Assembly (NCBI GenBank): GCA_029931535.1
Contig: JAQPZY010001554.1
Location: forward strand, 1,364,001 to 1,428,000
DNA length: 64,000 nt
From: Margaritifera margaritifera
Taxonomy: Eukaryota; Mollusca; Bivalvia; Unionida; Margaritiferidae
Direction of reading: 5' to 3'
In this document: piece by piece, positions 36,068 to 45,684 of the stretch
Layout: every line of letters begins with the position of its first letter
Position numbering within the stretch: position 1 is the first letter of the stretch
The notes under the pieces: model-generated
Told to the model about the DNA's origin: nothing
Seen by the model: the letters and a program-made list of their open reading frames with translations, nothing else
The model's database searches: none
Position numbers and translations under genes: made by a program

Positions 36068-37242
36068 ATATATGTTATGTGTAAGCGTGAGAGAGATACA
36101 GAGACAGACAGACAGAGAATCTGCACTTTATTCAAAAATAAAAACGATATTATCATTTGTCCAGTAATCTGATAAAAGGAATCAACCTTTCGAGAAGTCC
36201 ATATCGTTTTACTGTTTAATATTTGTATTTCACCGACGTTATGATCAAAATAGTCACGTAATTCTTGGGCATTTCAATAATAATAATAATAATAATAACA
36301 ACAACAACAAAAACAACAACAACAACAAAAATAGTGACCTATGATGATGAGGGTGAAAAATGGCTCATTTAACAAGTTTTGTGGTGAATAAATCAATTAT
36401 CTGTTATGATAATTCATTATTTGTGTTCCAATAATTGTATCGGTCGTGAGAAGCGTTACAGATATTCTTTCAGCGTATCTAATACAAATATCCTCTCTAC
36501 CATGTACAATAGAATTCAAAGTTTTGGAGTACCGACACTTACTCCAAATACATATTTCCTCGATATGATATCATTGTCATCATATGATTATCAAGACACT
36601 GCGTTACAGTATGGGTTCATCGACAGGATGGTCGACAACAGAGTTTGACTAAGAAGTTTCTCTTACATTTAGAAGCAAGTTTTTGCCTTTTTTCAATCTC
36701 TGCTATACATTTAAACGAAAGGCAAAATCGAGCTGTATTTTTGCCTCCCGCTGAGCAGATTAACTTTAGCACATACTTACGTCACGCATAACATTACAAT
36801 GATATATGAGACCCAGATACGTCAACTTTTATCAATGATGATTAAATTTTACACAGAACGAAGTATTCAAGGATATTTAAAAGAACGAATAAATTAAATC
36901 GCTATGAATGAACTGAACAAACCGTTTTTTTTGACATAATATTGGATATATAGAGAGACCTTGGTAGCTTTTCATTACGGAATGTATGAAATGACCTTGG
37001 CAATAATTGGATAAAAGATATAAAGTTAATAAACACTGACATTGAAAGCGCCCAATGCAAGAAACCTATAATTACCTCACACGGCAACATATTGAACGTG
37101 AACAGTCCATACAGTTAGCAGGGATGTGTTTTCAGGAGAATATTTCAACTTTCACAACATAAAAATACTCCAGTGCTCGAAAATTCTGATCAAAGGTACA
37201 TCACATTTAAACAAAGAAAAATAGAAGAAAAAGAGAAAGAGT

Positions 37243-37247
<5 letters not shown>

Positions 37248-37322
<75 letters not shown>
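37248..37322. repeat. (CT)n microsatellite
   Basis: About 37 uninterrupted CT units. A CT tract is present at the equivalent place in unit B (56219-56254) and twice in unit C (59697-59748 and 59840-59920). Confidence 0.98.
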
Positions 37323-37326
<4 letters not shown>

Positions 37327-37494
37327 ATCTGTTAACTTATCTATGAAATAATTGGATGTCTTTGAAAGAAGAACTGTATAATTAAACATGGCAGCACAAA
37401 ATAAAGAAGTACCTCTATTAGGGGAAATGGTAAATAGCAATACTATTTCGTTAATGAAATACCGCACTATCATCTAGATAATAAAGTTACTTTT

Positions 37495-37700
37495 CAAATA
37501 AAAAGCCTGGATAGAGCAGTAGTAACACACTTTCTTCACTCCACTGGGATCCCATGTTCTTTCACCAGCTCCAGCATGAGCGAGGATAAAATGGTCTCCC
37601 ATTGAAGGTTGGGGGTCTCATCCCTGTTTTCTGGTTTTCACCGCAAAAGTCTACAGTACGCCAACATCTGGGCCGTTGAAAGTGCATAATATACGTTCTG
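37495..37700 (+). mobile_element. SINE-like (possibly tRNA-derived) segment in unit A
   Basis: The segment gcctggatagagcagtagta resembles the start of a tRNA gene with an A-box-like core; a weak B-box-like ggatcccatgttc follows. The same segment sits at the equivalent place in units B (56400) and C (60110), so it was there before the unit was duplicated. No 3' tail or target duplication was recognised, and the tRNA origin is tentative. Confidence 0.4.
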
Positions 37701-38123
37701 AGAAGAAACCGACGAAAACAAATACAGTTTAAAGCTTAAATATGAACATACTACTCGAGATTTGACGCGACGGCCACGCCCTTACTTTGTTTCGACAGCA
37801 AACATCACAGAAGAGACAAATAGGCACAAATAAACGCGTGTATGAACTTAAAAACTGCTAACAGAATCGCGTTGTCATCTACAAACAGAATAATGATCTA
37901 GACTGAACTGACGTAAAATGTTTAAAAGAAAATATGAGTACATAATTTCTTGGCCAAAGTTTTAATGAATTCAAATACACACGAGTGTATAATCTGCCAT
38001 GTGTACACATGCTGAAATTGGCATATGGTGCTTATCTTAACATGTACCAACTAACTTGTGCACTACTTTAGGAGTTGGTAAATAATTTACACACAAAATC
38101 CAGTCACGTGACTAAATTTAAAT

Positions 38124-38125
<2 letters not shown>

Positions 38126-38203
<78 letters not shown>
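38126..38203. repeat. (TG)n microsatellite
   Basis: About 39 TG units after aaatttaaataag. The equivalent site of unit C carries a (TA)n tract instead (60753-60819). Confidence 0.98.
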
Positions 38204-38207
<4 letters not shown>

Positions 38208-38600
38208 GTGCATGCAACTACGAGCGACTGGGGTGACTGGGTAATGATGTATTAGATAACATTACCATGCTCCGTTGAACCGTCACATTACACGAAACAA
38301 AATCTTATGAGTGTAAGTAATTACATTTTACTTTAGACATTCTTTGTATTCATTACTTTGTATCTAAAAAAAAAAAGCATCAATCAAGCGGCATCATCAT
38401 ATTCATCATCATCACCATCGTCATAATCACCATCAACAACAACGATGACAACATCAAAAGAAGCTCCATATCATCATACTTTATAATTATCATTGTTTTG
38501 TTACCATTAATACTATCGTCGGCGCAATCATCATCTTCCTTCATCTACTGTTTCTTCTTCTTCTTCTTTTGCTTTTTCTTTTCTGCTTCTGTTCTTTGTA

Positions 38601-38624
38601 TTACTATTATTATTATTGTTGTTG

Positions 38625-38682
<58 letters not shown>

Positions 38683-38688
38683 ATATTG

Positions 38689-38723
<35 letters not shown>
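38601..38723. repeat. (ATT)n microsatellite
   Basis: Long ATT/GTT trinucleotide tract. Unit C has a shorter ATT tract at 61164-61230. Confidence 0.95.
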
Positions 38724-38888
38724 TTATTTTAATTTTACTATTATGGGGAGATTGGGCTTTTCAAAATACCATACATACGTTTCTTTGGATAACATGCTAT
38801 AAACATTTTCGTTACATTTAAACCATATAAATCTACTGAAGATACAAAATCCAAAATGCATACTCGTGATTTCAATTGGAATTTTGGG

Positions 38889-38890
<2 letters not shown>

Positions 38891-38969
<79 letters not shown>
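38891..38969. repeat. (CT)n microsatellite followed by CA tract
   Basis: About 39 CT units, then a CA-rich run to 39002. Open frames across it are composition artefacts. Unit C lacks this tract and passes directly into unit D. Confidence 0.97.
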
Positions 38970-38973
<4 letters not shown>

Positions 38974-39235
38974 TACACACACACAGACACACACACACAC
39001 ACAGTACTAATTATCAACATGTGGTGGCTTTGACTGGACAAATGTAAAATATATATAGGTAGTCGCGGGTCTGTGCTGACATTATTCACTTGTCCCGTGA
39101 CACTTATTATATTAAACCTGGTGAGTTTGTTTCAAAAGCGCCTGTTAGAAATTCTCACACACATTTAGTGTGCAAACAATTAAATCATCAAGACAGATCT
39201 GAAGAAGAAAAAAAATATGGTATACATATAATGTT

Positions 39236-39546
39236 AGTGCATACGATGCGGGTTTACAAAATATAATTTCGCTAGCGTGAAAAGACCTTAATACTATTTC
39301 AACAACACGGTCCCGAATATTCACACGTGAGGTCCCCGTGATATTTTTTTACGCAGTGAAAAAATTGACAGCTTTGACTGTAAACTCCCGAGCCTGCCTC
39401 ACATTTTTACACCGACGCCGCGACAAGGTCCACCGTGACTTTTTTTACGCGGTACAAATATTGACAGCTTTGTAGGATCCCGCGCGGGGTCGTCGACGTA
39501 AGGGCACACACACGCCAAAAATTAGCCAGCGTAGCAATCACTACGA
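39236..39546 (+). repeat. P2 left terminal inverted repeat (about 311 bp)
   Basis: Starts agtgcatacgatgc and is longer than the right TIR by about 90 bp. The excess is explained by an internal tandem duplication with 96-bp offset: ggtccccgtg...ttgacagctttg at 39331-39376 recurs as ggtccaccgtg...ttgacagctttg at 39427-39472. The right TIR has a single copy. Confidence 0.92.
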
Positions 39547-39596
39547 TTTATACCATCAAGGTCGCTACGGGAATTTCAGGCAATAAAATTTCCCAG

Positions 39597-40085
39597 CTAG
39601 CACAGTGATGTGTATCGAGGGTTATTTACCAATACCGGTCTTTGGCCGCTAGCGCGGTTCCCTATCTGTGATCGGAGTTGCCGGTGGTTTCCCATTTCCG
39701 CCAACATAGTCTCGAACTCCGCCATGGTAATCGCTTTATCTTCGATGACTATCAACACAGCTTGGCAATCGTACTGAGACTGTTTTGTGTCGCAGCGACA
39801 AGTTCCGAATTCCGTATTCGCAAATGCAACCGTAACGAAATTAGTTAAGCAGCACCGCCCGAGACACCGGTTACTATCGTTATAGCCCCGACAACAATTT
39901 CTATTGGCGCACCTATAATAGTTGCCGTCGTCGTGATTCCCGCTACGCCAAGGCCAACAGTTGCTGTCGTGGAGATTCCACAAATCAACGCCCACACATA
40001 CACGTTTGTATTTCACAAGTAGCGCGATTCTCTTGACGACTTCAGTTGTAGTTTTGCTTCGAGTCATTTTTCGCGTCGGTAACAT
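39597..40085 (-). pseudogene. P2 hydrophobic Gly/Ala-rich Polinton protein, frameshifted
   Basis: The open frame of 162 codons looks cysteine-rich in its middle, but another minus-strand frame over about 39845-39990 reads a Gly/Ala/Thr/Ile-rich hydrophobic stretch (TTATVGLGVAGITTTATIIG and onwards), as in a common Polinton protein of unknown role. The ends of the open frame fit that protein: a basic start (EVVKRIALLVKYKRV) and an acidic helical tail (DKAITMAEFETMLAEMG). Two compensating shifts are therefore likely, and the cysteines are probably an artefact. A membrane-interacting virion protein is a guess. It is the gene nearest the left TIR. Confidence 0.6.
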
Positions 40086-40199
40086 TGAGGGTCCATTATA
40101 ATTCTTCTAGTAAATATGTGATCGCGTAGTACAATTGCTCGACAGGCAGACTTTGTCCAGGTGCAACACGCACACGCACTTTTAACCAATTACCCTTTT

Positions 40200-40565
40200 T
40201 TACTGGTACAACTGGCATTCAATCACAGAATTATCTTCCTGTTGAATACTTAAATCTCTTGTGTGTTCCTGAGACTGGGCACTACGTTCCCATAGAACCA
40301 TATTGATTACACACTTGGTTGGTAGTTGAGTTCTTTCTCTCTGAGACTGGGCACTACGTTCACATAGAACCATATTGATTACACCCGTGGTTGGTAGTTG
40401 AGTTCTTTCTCTCTGAGACTGGGCACCATGTTCACATAGAACCATATTGATTACACACTTGGTTGGTAGTTGAGTTCTTTCTGTCTGAGACTGGGCACTA
40501 CGTTCACATAGACCATATTGATTACACCCGTGGTTGGTAGTTGAGTTCTTTCTCTCTGAGACTGA
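40200..40565 (-). repeat. 72-bp tandem repeat, coding-length (24 codons)
   Basis: Units start with gagactgggcac at 40271, 40343, 40415 and 40487, with a last partial at 40558. The period is exactly 72 bp except the final step of 71, where one A is missing. Because 72 is a multiple of three, the minus-strand frame 40200-40445 repeats a 24-residue unit (starting MVLCERSAQSQRERTQ). The units are almost identical in a decayed element, so the expansion is recent relative to the element. It may be a simple minisatellite or the repeat region of a fibre-like protein gene. Confidence 0.9.
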
Positions 40566-40851
40566 GTCAATGTTGGTTTAACAAATTCGTTGAGGAATTT
40601 CACCAGGTGGATTCACCGCTAAATATTACTTCATCGTTATTGATGGTGGTGCAGTCAATGATACGGTATTTTCACGTGCTAATGTTATGATTCTAATCAG
40701 GCCTCGAGTTGGCAATGGTGCATCAGGCTGGTCCCAACAGTTGATTTATATCTTATCGTCGCTTAGATTATATTTCAGCATATACGAAGGCCTGGTAACA
40801 CCATTCTGAAGGAGATATTCATTAACAAGTGGAACAAAATTACTATCGATG
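40566..40851. other. P2 interior without recognisable frame
   Basis: Probably the decayed C-terminal part of the minus-strand gene starting near 41250. No motif recognised. Confidence 0.4.
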
Positions 40852-41250
40852 TTAGCACACGCTGTCAGCTGGTCCAACACTCCGTCGGTAAATTCCCCCG
40901 ACTTCACTGATCACGGCAAGGTTTTGCGCGACAGCGCTTGGCAGCTTTAAAACAACATCGTTGATGTCCACATTAGTTGTTTCATGTTTTCCAGTTTGAT
41001 CTCGAAAAATCACAAGCTCGCCTGGGTTGAAGTCAGTCCGGCTGATGAACTCAGGCAAATCCGTTTTTAAAACGATATTTTGAATGTCAACTTTAGACGT
41101 TGTAAGTTTTCCAGTTTGATCTTGGAAAATCACAAGCTCCCCCGGATCAAAGTAAGCAACAACTCTGCTGGCAAACTCGGTCAAATCCGCTTTGGTGGCA
41201 AACCTGCTCAGATCCGTCGTCGGGCGGTTGAGCTTCCGTACATGTTAATA
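40852..41250 (-). pseudogene. P2 internally repeated protein, possibly fibre-like
   Basis: The minus-strand frame 40852-41184 contains two copies, 119-120 bp apart, of a segment: DPGELVIFQDQTGKLTT and NPGELVIFRDQTGKHETT, each followed by VDI and a VLK strand. Linkers of the type KADLTEFASR and TDLPEFISR precede each. Such short beta segments alternating with DL-rich helices resemble trimeric fibre or adhesin stalks; that is inference from pattern only. The gene lies next to the protease and left of the capsid genes, where some Polinton-like elements carry variable attachment proteins. The upstream part (41185-41250) continues out of frame. Confidence 0.45.
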
Positions 41251-41331
41251 GGCATTCAAGTGTACTTTAATGTAAAATCAACAAGTGTTTGCGGGGTCGG
41301 GCTTGATGAAGCTTGCTTCTCACGAGTGCAC

Positions 41332-41634
41332 TCAACGCTTCAACAACAAGGTGACCGCATATTGGCCTTGCAGCGTTGAATAAAACAGCGGCTGTCGTCC
41401 GCCTCGGGTTAAATAATCAACAACTTCAAGTGGTGGTACAAGCCCATACGAGTCAAATATAAAAGATGTAAAAAATAAAAATTGTGGAGGCGTTATCACG
41501 TATGCGACCCAACTAGTACCAGGTCCTATTGTCAAATCCAGGTTAACAATGCTTGTTTCACTCGTGTGGAGAATCATCGATGCAAGTTCATTCCGCATAA
41601 AGGCACCTCGGAAATGCTTGACTGATTGTACCAT
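41332..41634 (-). pseudogene. P2 adenain-like cysteine protease (PRO), catalytic residues lost
   Basis: The 100-codon frame has the family landmarks in order: FMRNELAS, a LTIGPGTSWVAYV segment, FIFDSYGLVPPLEVVDYL, and a C-terminal QGQYAVTLLLKR. In the adenovirus-type protease family (peptidase C5, also found in Polintons) the position after GPGT is the catalytic histidine and the C-terminal block holds the catalytic cysteine. Here they read serine and glutamine, so the enzyme should be dead although the frame is open. The family matures virion proteins. The length is a little short of typical. Confidence 0.8.
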
Positions 41635-41739
41635 TGCGAGTACCGGGTAGTCGCAGACCTCTGCCTGGGGGTATTCTGCGACTCGTTCCTGGTAATCGAA
41701 GACCTTTTCCTTTTTTTATTCGTTTACGAGACCAACTAT

Positions 41740-42123
41740 AGATGTTTCAACCAGCCGCCTTTTTCAAAGCCTTTGCGGATGCATTTCGGACAGCCCCTAA
41801 CGCAGCCACTTTTGCAGCCGCAGGATCCGCAGCCGCTAACAGCACTGGAATGGCTGCGATAAATGGAAATATTGCACCGATCTTTTGCAGTTTTGTCACC
41901 TCTGACTTCGATAGCGTTAATGTCACGACGTGTTCTTTCGTTTGGCTGCATTAAGCTGATCGAGTTGCGCTTGGGTCAACCACACTGGGATAATTCCAGT
42001 TAACCTTGTTGGAGAAAGCCTCAATGTGACCCCGCAGTCGTTTCGTATTGCGCTTTTGATTTTCGCAAGCTGCTTTGGGCTAAGGGGAACCTTAACTTCA
42101 TGGTAGGACATTATTATGTACAT
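41740..42123 (-). pseudogene. P2 small virion protein with hydrophobic C-terminus, frameshifted
   Basis: The first part (41923-42123) reads MSYHEVKVPLSPKQLAKIKS after two short upstream methionines and includes GVTLRLSPTRLTG and LTQAQLDQLNAAK, the signature of a small protein common next to the Polinton protease. The frame then ends; the expected alanine-rich hydrophobic tail (IGAIFPFIAAIPVLLAA, about 41830-41890) is read in a different minus frame, so a shift lies near 41925-41945. The role in other elements is thought to be membrane-active or core-associated; not demonstrated. Its start is 35 bp from the end of the capsid gene. Confidence 0.75.
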
Positions 42124-42157
42124 GTAACAGGTTCAACTGCTAGTTTAGAAAACTTTA

Positions 42158-44318
42158 CTAGTTTGACACTGTTGCGTCAATAACCCTCATTCGGCCACCT
42201 GCACCCTCCAACAACAGCAGCTTATCAGAGAGAATCACAGCAATGCATCTGTAACTGGGTGGATCGGGGGCAACATGCAGATTAGCAACATGTGCATGAA
42301 AATGCATGTCAACCACAGACTGCTTGAGCAGGTCCAGGTGCTCGAGGTTAAAGTAATAAATCGGGTACAATCCAGTGAAGTCTTTTGGGAAATCTGCAGA
42401 CCCGTGTCAATGTTTTGAGCCCGGTCCGTGAACGATAACAGCTTGTGATATGCACGTACGACATAATTGTTGCCAAAGTCAAGAATAATTTCTTCAGTGG
42501 GTTTCTGATGGCTGTTAACCACAAAGAAACTTCAGACACTCCTAAATTGTCCTATACTATTTTATTACTGAGCTGCCCAACATTTACCTGAACCATAGTC
42601 TGAAATGCCACAAACATATGTCTTGGTGTTCTGATACCTCGTTGGGTAGCTATTTGCCATGGAAACTTCTGAAACTGCATTCTATCGAGTCTGTGTGAAA
42701 TAACACCGGTGATGTGCCTCAAGAACTCATAAACGATAACAAGCATCCACAATGTTAATTTTGATAATATAACTTTACCATCAGCAAACACCATCAGCAG
42801 GCCAAACTTAATCACTGCTGTTGAGCTTTCCGTATAATGTGACTGTGTATTGGCTCCGAAAATACCCTTGCAAACATCTCTGCTAAACCCAAATATATGA
42901 CTGAGAAGACTCGCGCACGAAAACCAAACCTCAATGAGGGCTGAAGAAGTTGTCCTTGACGCGCTACGAATTCAAGATTGTAATATTGTTACGACTAGGG
43001 GTAAATGTAACAAAAGAAAGAATTACTCAAACAAGCTTTCATGATTTACAAACACAAATTTAATTTCTTAAAATAAAAAAATATTCTAAGCAAACAAAGT
43101 GAAAGAATGAAAAATAACTTACAGTGTAGAATTTCCTTAAATAGTCCTAAATTGTTCTATTGTTATAACACATCCGGAAGTTATCCAAATATTCCGAATG
43201 AAGAATGTTCCGAATGAAAACACCAATGTGTTGATGTACCAACACGAATCAGTTATATCCAAATAGTATTAATTCCAAGTAAATCCTTGTGAGCGTAGAA
43301 TATCTCAAGTTCTAGAAATGTTTCTGAATAATTCCAACCGAGCTGAATAATTCTTAAATCTTTAAATGTCAGTACTTAATCCCAAAATTGTAATGTCTGG
43401 AAATATTTCTGAAGTAGATAATCACACAAAATGAACTAATCTCATGTATGACCTCTCAAGCTGAAATAATTATGAAGAATACCAGAACGCAGCAATAGCA
43501 TTTCATTATATAGCTTCTGTACTGCGTCTTTAAAACAAATAAAACCCATTTCTTATTCCGTCTCAAATAAACATCTTATTATTACGATCTTATTCTAACA
43601 ACTGGTCAACAAGATGAATCATTCTTTGAATTGCGAACTCTAGGTCAGAACATTCTCACGCGTCAAACCACGTGATATGTGTTTCATTCTTAACCGACAT
43701 AATTATTGATTTTTCCCAGGACAGAAGAACTGGGTAGCATCGAGATACCGTATATGTGTACTTTACAAGACGACGGCTATTAGATTATAATACAAAGGAC
43801 ATAAACCAAATAAAACTATATTATAATTTTAAAAGATGATACATAATTCCGTAACAATATGGATTATAAAACGTTAAATTTTCTATAGCATGAGCGACAC
43901 GGGGATCTGCACGGTTATTAGTCTTTCGTATTGTAAAACTGTACATGTTCATCATGGCTGTTTGAGTCCTTGTGAAAATCATAGATGGGGCAGCAGACCT
44001 CGCGTAATCGTCCCTGTATCTGGCGAGTCCGATAACTGACGTAGCAATTTCAACATTGCTCAAACATGCTTCGATTTCCTTTCCATCGATGGAATAAAGT
44101 TTTCTGTTAAACAACGTCATGATGCTATTGTTAACAAATCCAGCCTTCGTATTCGGTATAGGCGACGTCGTTTTGTACAAGTGCTTATCGATTTCTAAGA
44201 AAACTTCACACCGAAGAAAATACAGAGATGTGTCATCCTCTTGTAATTTGTTTCGGTCGTTTTTGATCAGGGACCCTAGCCGGCTATGAAAAATACTGAA
44301 AATCTTTTTTACTTCCAT
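42158..44318 (-). pseudogene. P2 major capsid protein (double jelly-roll), split by an LTR
   Basis: The N-terminal part (about 43861-44318) starts near MEVKKIFSIFHSR and includes FVNNSIMTLFNRKLYSIDG, the strand region of the first jelly roll. The gene is then interrupted by an 870-bp solo LTR at 42987-43856. It resumes at 42986 with pieces such as SHIFGFSRDVCKGIFGA, FPWQIATQRGIRTPRHMFVAFQ (cut here across strands) near 42600-42670, NNYVVRAYHKLLSF, and a C-terminal frame with LYPIYYFNLEHLDLLKQS near 42300-42365. At least three further frameshifts occur. Identification rests on this order and on the neighbours (penton to the right, protease to the left). It would form the icosahedral shell. Confidence 0.8.
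42987..43856 (-). mobile_element. Solo LTR inserted in the P2 major capsid gene
   Basis: On the minus strand the element starts TGTTACGG and ends CGTAACA (TG...CA rule) and is flanked by atat on both sides (42983-42986 and 43857-43860), a 4-bp target duplication. Its end ctttcttttgttacattt and ttggtacatcaacacatt match the solo LTR at 35291-36067. There is no internal gag-pol, so it is a solo LTR. Its 870 bp contains no gene. It postdates P2. Confidence 0.9.
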
Positions 44319-44860
44319 CTACCGTCAAAGGCACGTTCATATCAAACTCGGGATCAGATACTTCTTTACATTTTTCGATTGTTTCTACTTATACATTAGT
44401 TGGTTCGTCTAATACATTTTTGTGAGACGGCTTTGGTGGATTCGCCACTCAGGTCCGCGTCCAGGCCCAATCCACAACCGTAATTCACTTCCCATTACTG
44501 CATTTGCAAACATTGAATCAGCTAGACGTTACTGAGCAGCTTCATTGATGATTTTACTTACTAGCGCGGGCTTGCAGCTGTTGATGGAAGTATAACTGTT
44601 TTTGGTTCTACCCGCCGTGGTGCTCGAGTTACTAATTGTCGTAATCGATCTCGAATCGGTTGAAAGTGTCGCACTCACAGATTTTTTAACCAATCCGCAG
44701 CAACGTTTTTGATGCTATCAACGACTTGCATTGCATCGCGCGAAGACAAAGCAGCTAAACAATCCCTGGACAATATCACCAAGATCATTTCCGTAATATG
44801 CCATGCAAACAGGCTTTCACTCGTTAACAACGCACACTGGTATCACACGTCAATATACGA
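44319..44860 (-). pseudogene. P2 region between capsid and penton: probable small capsid-associated protein
   Basis: Minus-strand pieces read YYGNDLGDIVQGLFSCF near 44760-44810, a glycine/leucine motif like the start of a small protein common beside the Polinton penton gene. Next comes a lysine/serine/threonine-rich part (KKSVSATLSTDSRSITT, about 44620-44690), and nearer the capsid gene FANAVMGSELRLWIGPGRG. Several stops separate them. I cannot tell whether the last piece belongs to this gene or to the capsid N-terminus. Confidence 0.45.
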
Positions 44861-44869
44861 TTGTCATTA

Positions 44870-45523
44870 TATTAAATATCAGGTCGATTTCTAATGTACA
44901 GTTGTATCGTCAAGGTCTCACCCATCCTGATCCTCAAAGAGCGAAACGGATGTGTCAATCGAGGATTGTGGCATGGAGGATACACCGATGACGCGGGAAT
45001 AATTGATATCAAATCAGTAGGTTCAACAGTTGGAGAGAAACCAAACAATTTATAACCTTGATAAGCCACGCTGTGGAAGCTCCGTTTTCATGATTGCCAC
45101 TGATGTCAAATTAATTTGAATTGTTAATGTAATATTAACTATACTAGGCGCGACTTGGTACCACATGCGTAAAAATCGCTTCTCCTCCGGAAGCTTTTCA
45201 GGTCAACCTAAAATTGTCCTTATTGACGACCGTGCGATGGGCTTGTTTTCACGTATACAATATTTAGAGTCTTTGTTGGTCACTAATGTGATTCTACGTC
45301 GAATCTCTTCATTGATCGATTCCATGTCGTACGTTCCCGCGGGAAGTTCAATATTATTCCAGGTGGAGCCACTGTCCGGTGAAAACACAAATGAGTTATT
45401 TGCACCACGACCACCAAATTATCGTGATTGTATATGAGACCAACTATAATTAACTCGCAACGATGCAAGTGTGATCTCGAGTGTGCGAGATTCCCCTGCG
45501 GAAAGTGCTTCAGAACTCATCAT
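44870..45523 (-). pseudogene. P2 penton-type minor capsid protein
   Basis: The minus-strand start is a double methionine at about 45523, followed by EITLASLRVNYSW, one in-frame stop, then NNSFVFSPDSGSTWNNIELP and AGTYDMESINEEIRRRI, and later SSIRTILG at about 45203. The pattern (beta strand, LPAGTYD turn, short helix, SSIRTILG) is the one seen in Polinton penton proteins, single jelly-roll vertex proteins. The remainder to about 44870 is broken. It lies between the small capsid-associated protein and the coiled-coil-like protein. Confidence 0.72.
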
Positions 45524-45684
45524 CGGTGTATTCGTCGTATAAATTATCGACGTCTTCAACAAGTTCATGTATTAACAAGCGAAACTTCCCCTAATCCATA
45601 ATGTCATTGGTGAAAATCGTTGAAAAATCTATACGGCCTCATTAACGACTACTGATCCCACTAGTTTTCCAACAGATCTAAAAG

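Larger units (their letters stand above)
34220..39080 (+). repeat. Long dispersed/tandem unit A (about 4.9 kb with insertions)
   Basis: Starts at caaacaggaccagcatcttt and is colinear with units B (54890-56990), C (57165-61375) and in part D (61375-62060). It holds, in order, a 34457-34708 open frame, a solo LTR (35291-36067), an ATA/ACA tract, a CT tract, a SINE-like segment (37500-37700), a TG tract, ATC/ATT tracts and a CT tract. No definite gene. The unit is present only in direct orientation in this window. Confidence 0.8.

Noticed and set aside
36061..36172. Plus frame with RERDTETDRQR
   Set aside because: It reads through a degenerate GA/GACA tract next to the solo LTR; no protein.
36281..36330. 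Possible CRISPR-like or regulatory array of ATA/ACA repeats
   Set aside because: It is a simple trinucleotide tract without spacers.
37495..37570. Functional tRNA gene
   Set aside because: Only an A-box-like core is convincing; no cloverleaf with an anticodon stem and a proper T arm could be drawn, so it is listed only as SINE-like.
38498..38802. Long open frames rich in isoleucine/tyrosine/leucine
   Set aside because: They are translations of ATT and related microsatellites, with no protein pattern.
38724..39089. 121-codon minus-strand frame with an Arg-Glu run
   Set aside because: The run is the (CT)n tract read as RERERE; flanks lack any recognisable domain. The same holds at 37207-37473, 56211-56453 and 59826-60038.
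45165..45437. 90-codon plus-strand frame opposite the penton relic
   Set aside because: The minus strand carries the recognisable penton pattern, so this is its shadow. Similarly 45697-46140, 50451-50657 and 51907-52350 are shadows of minus-strand genes.
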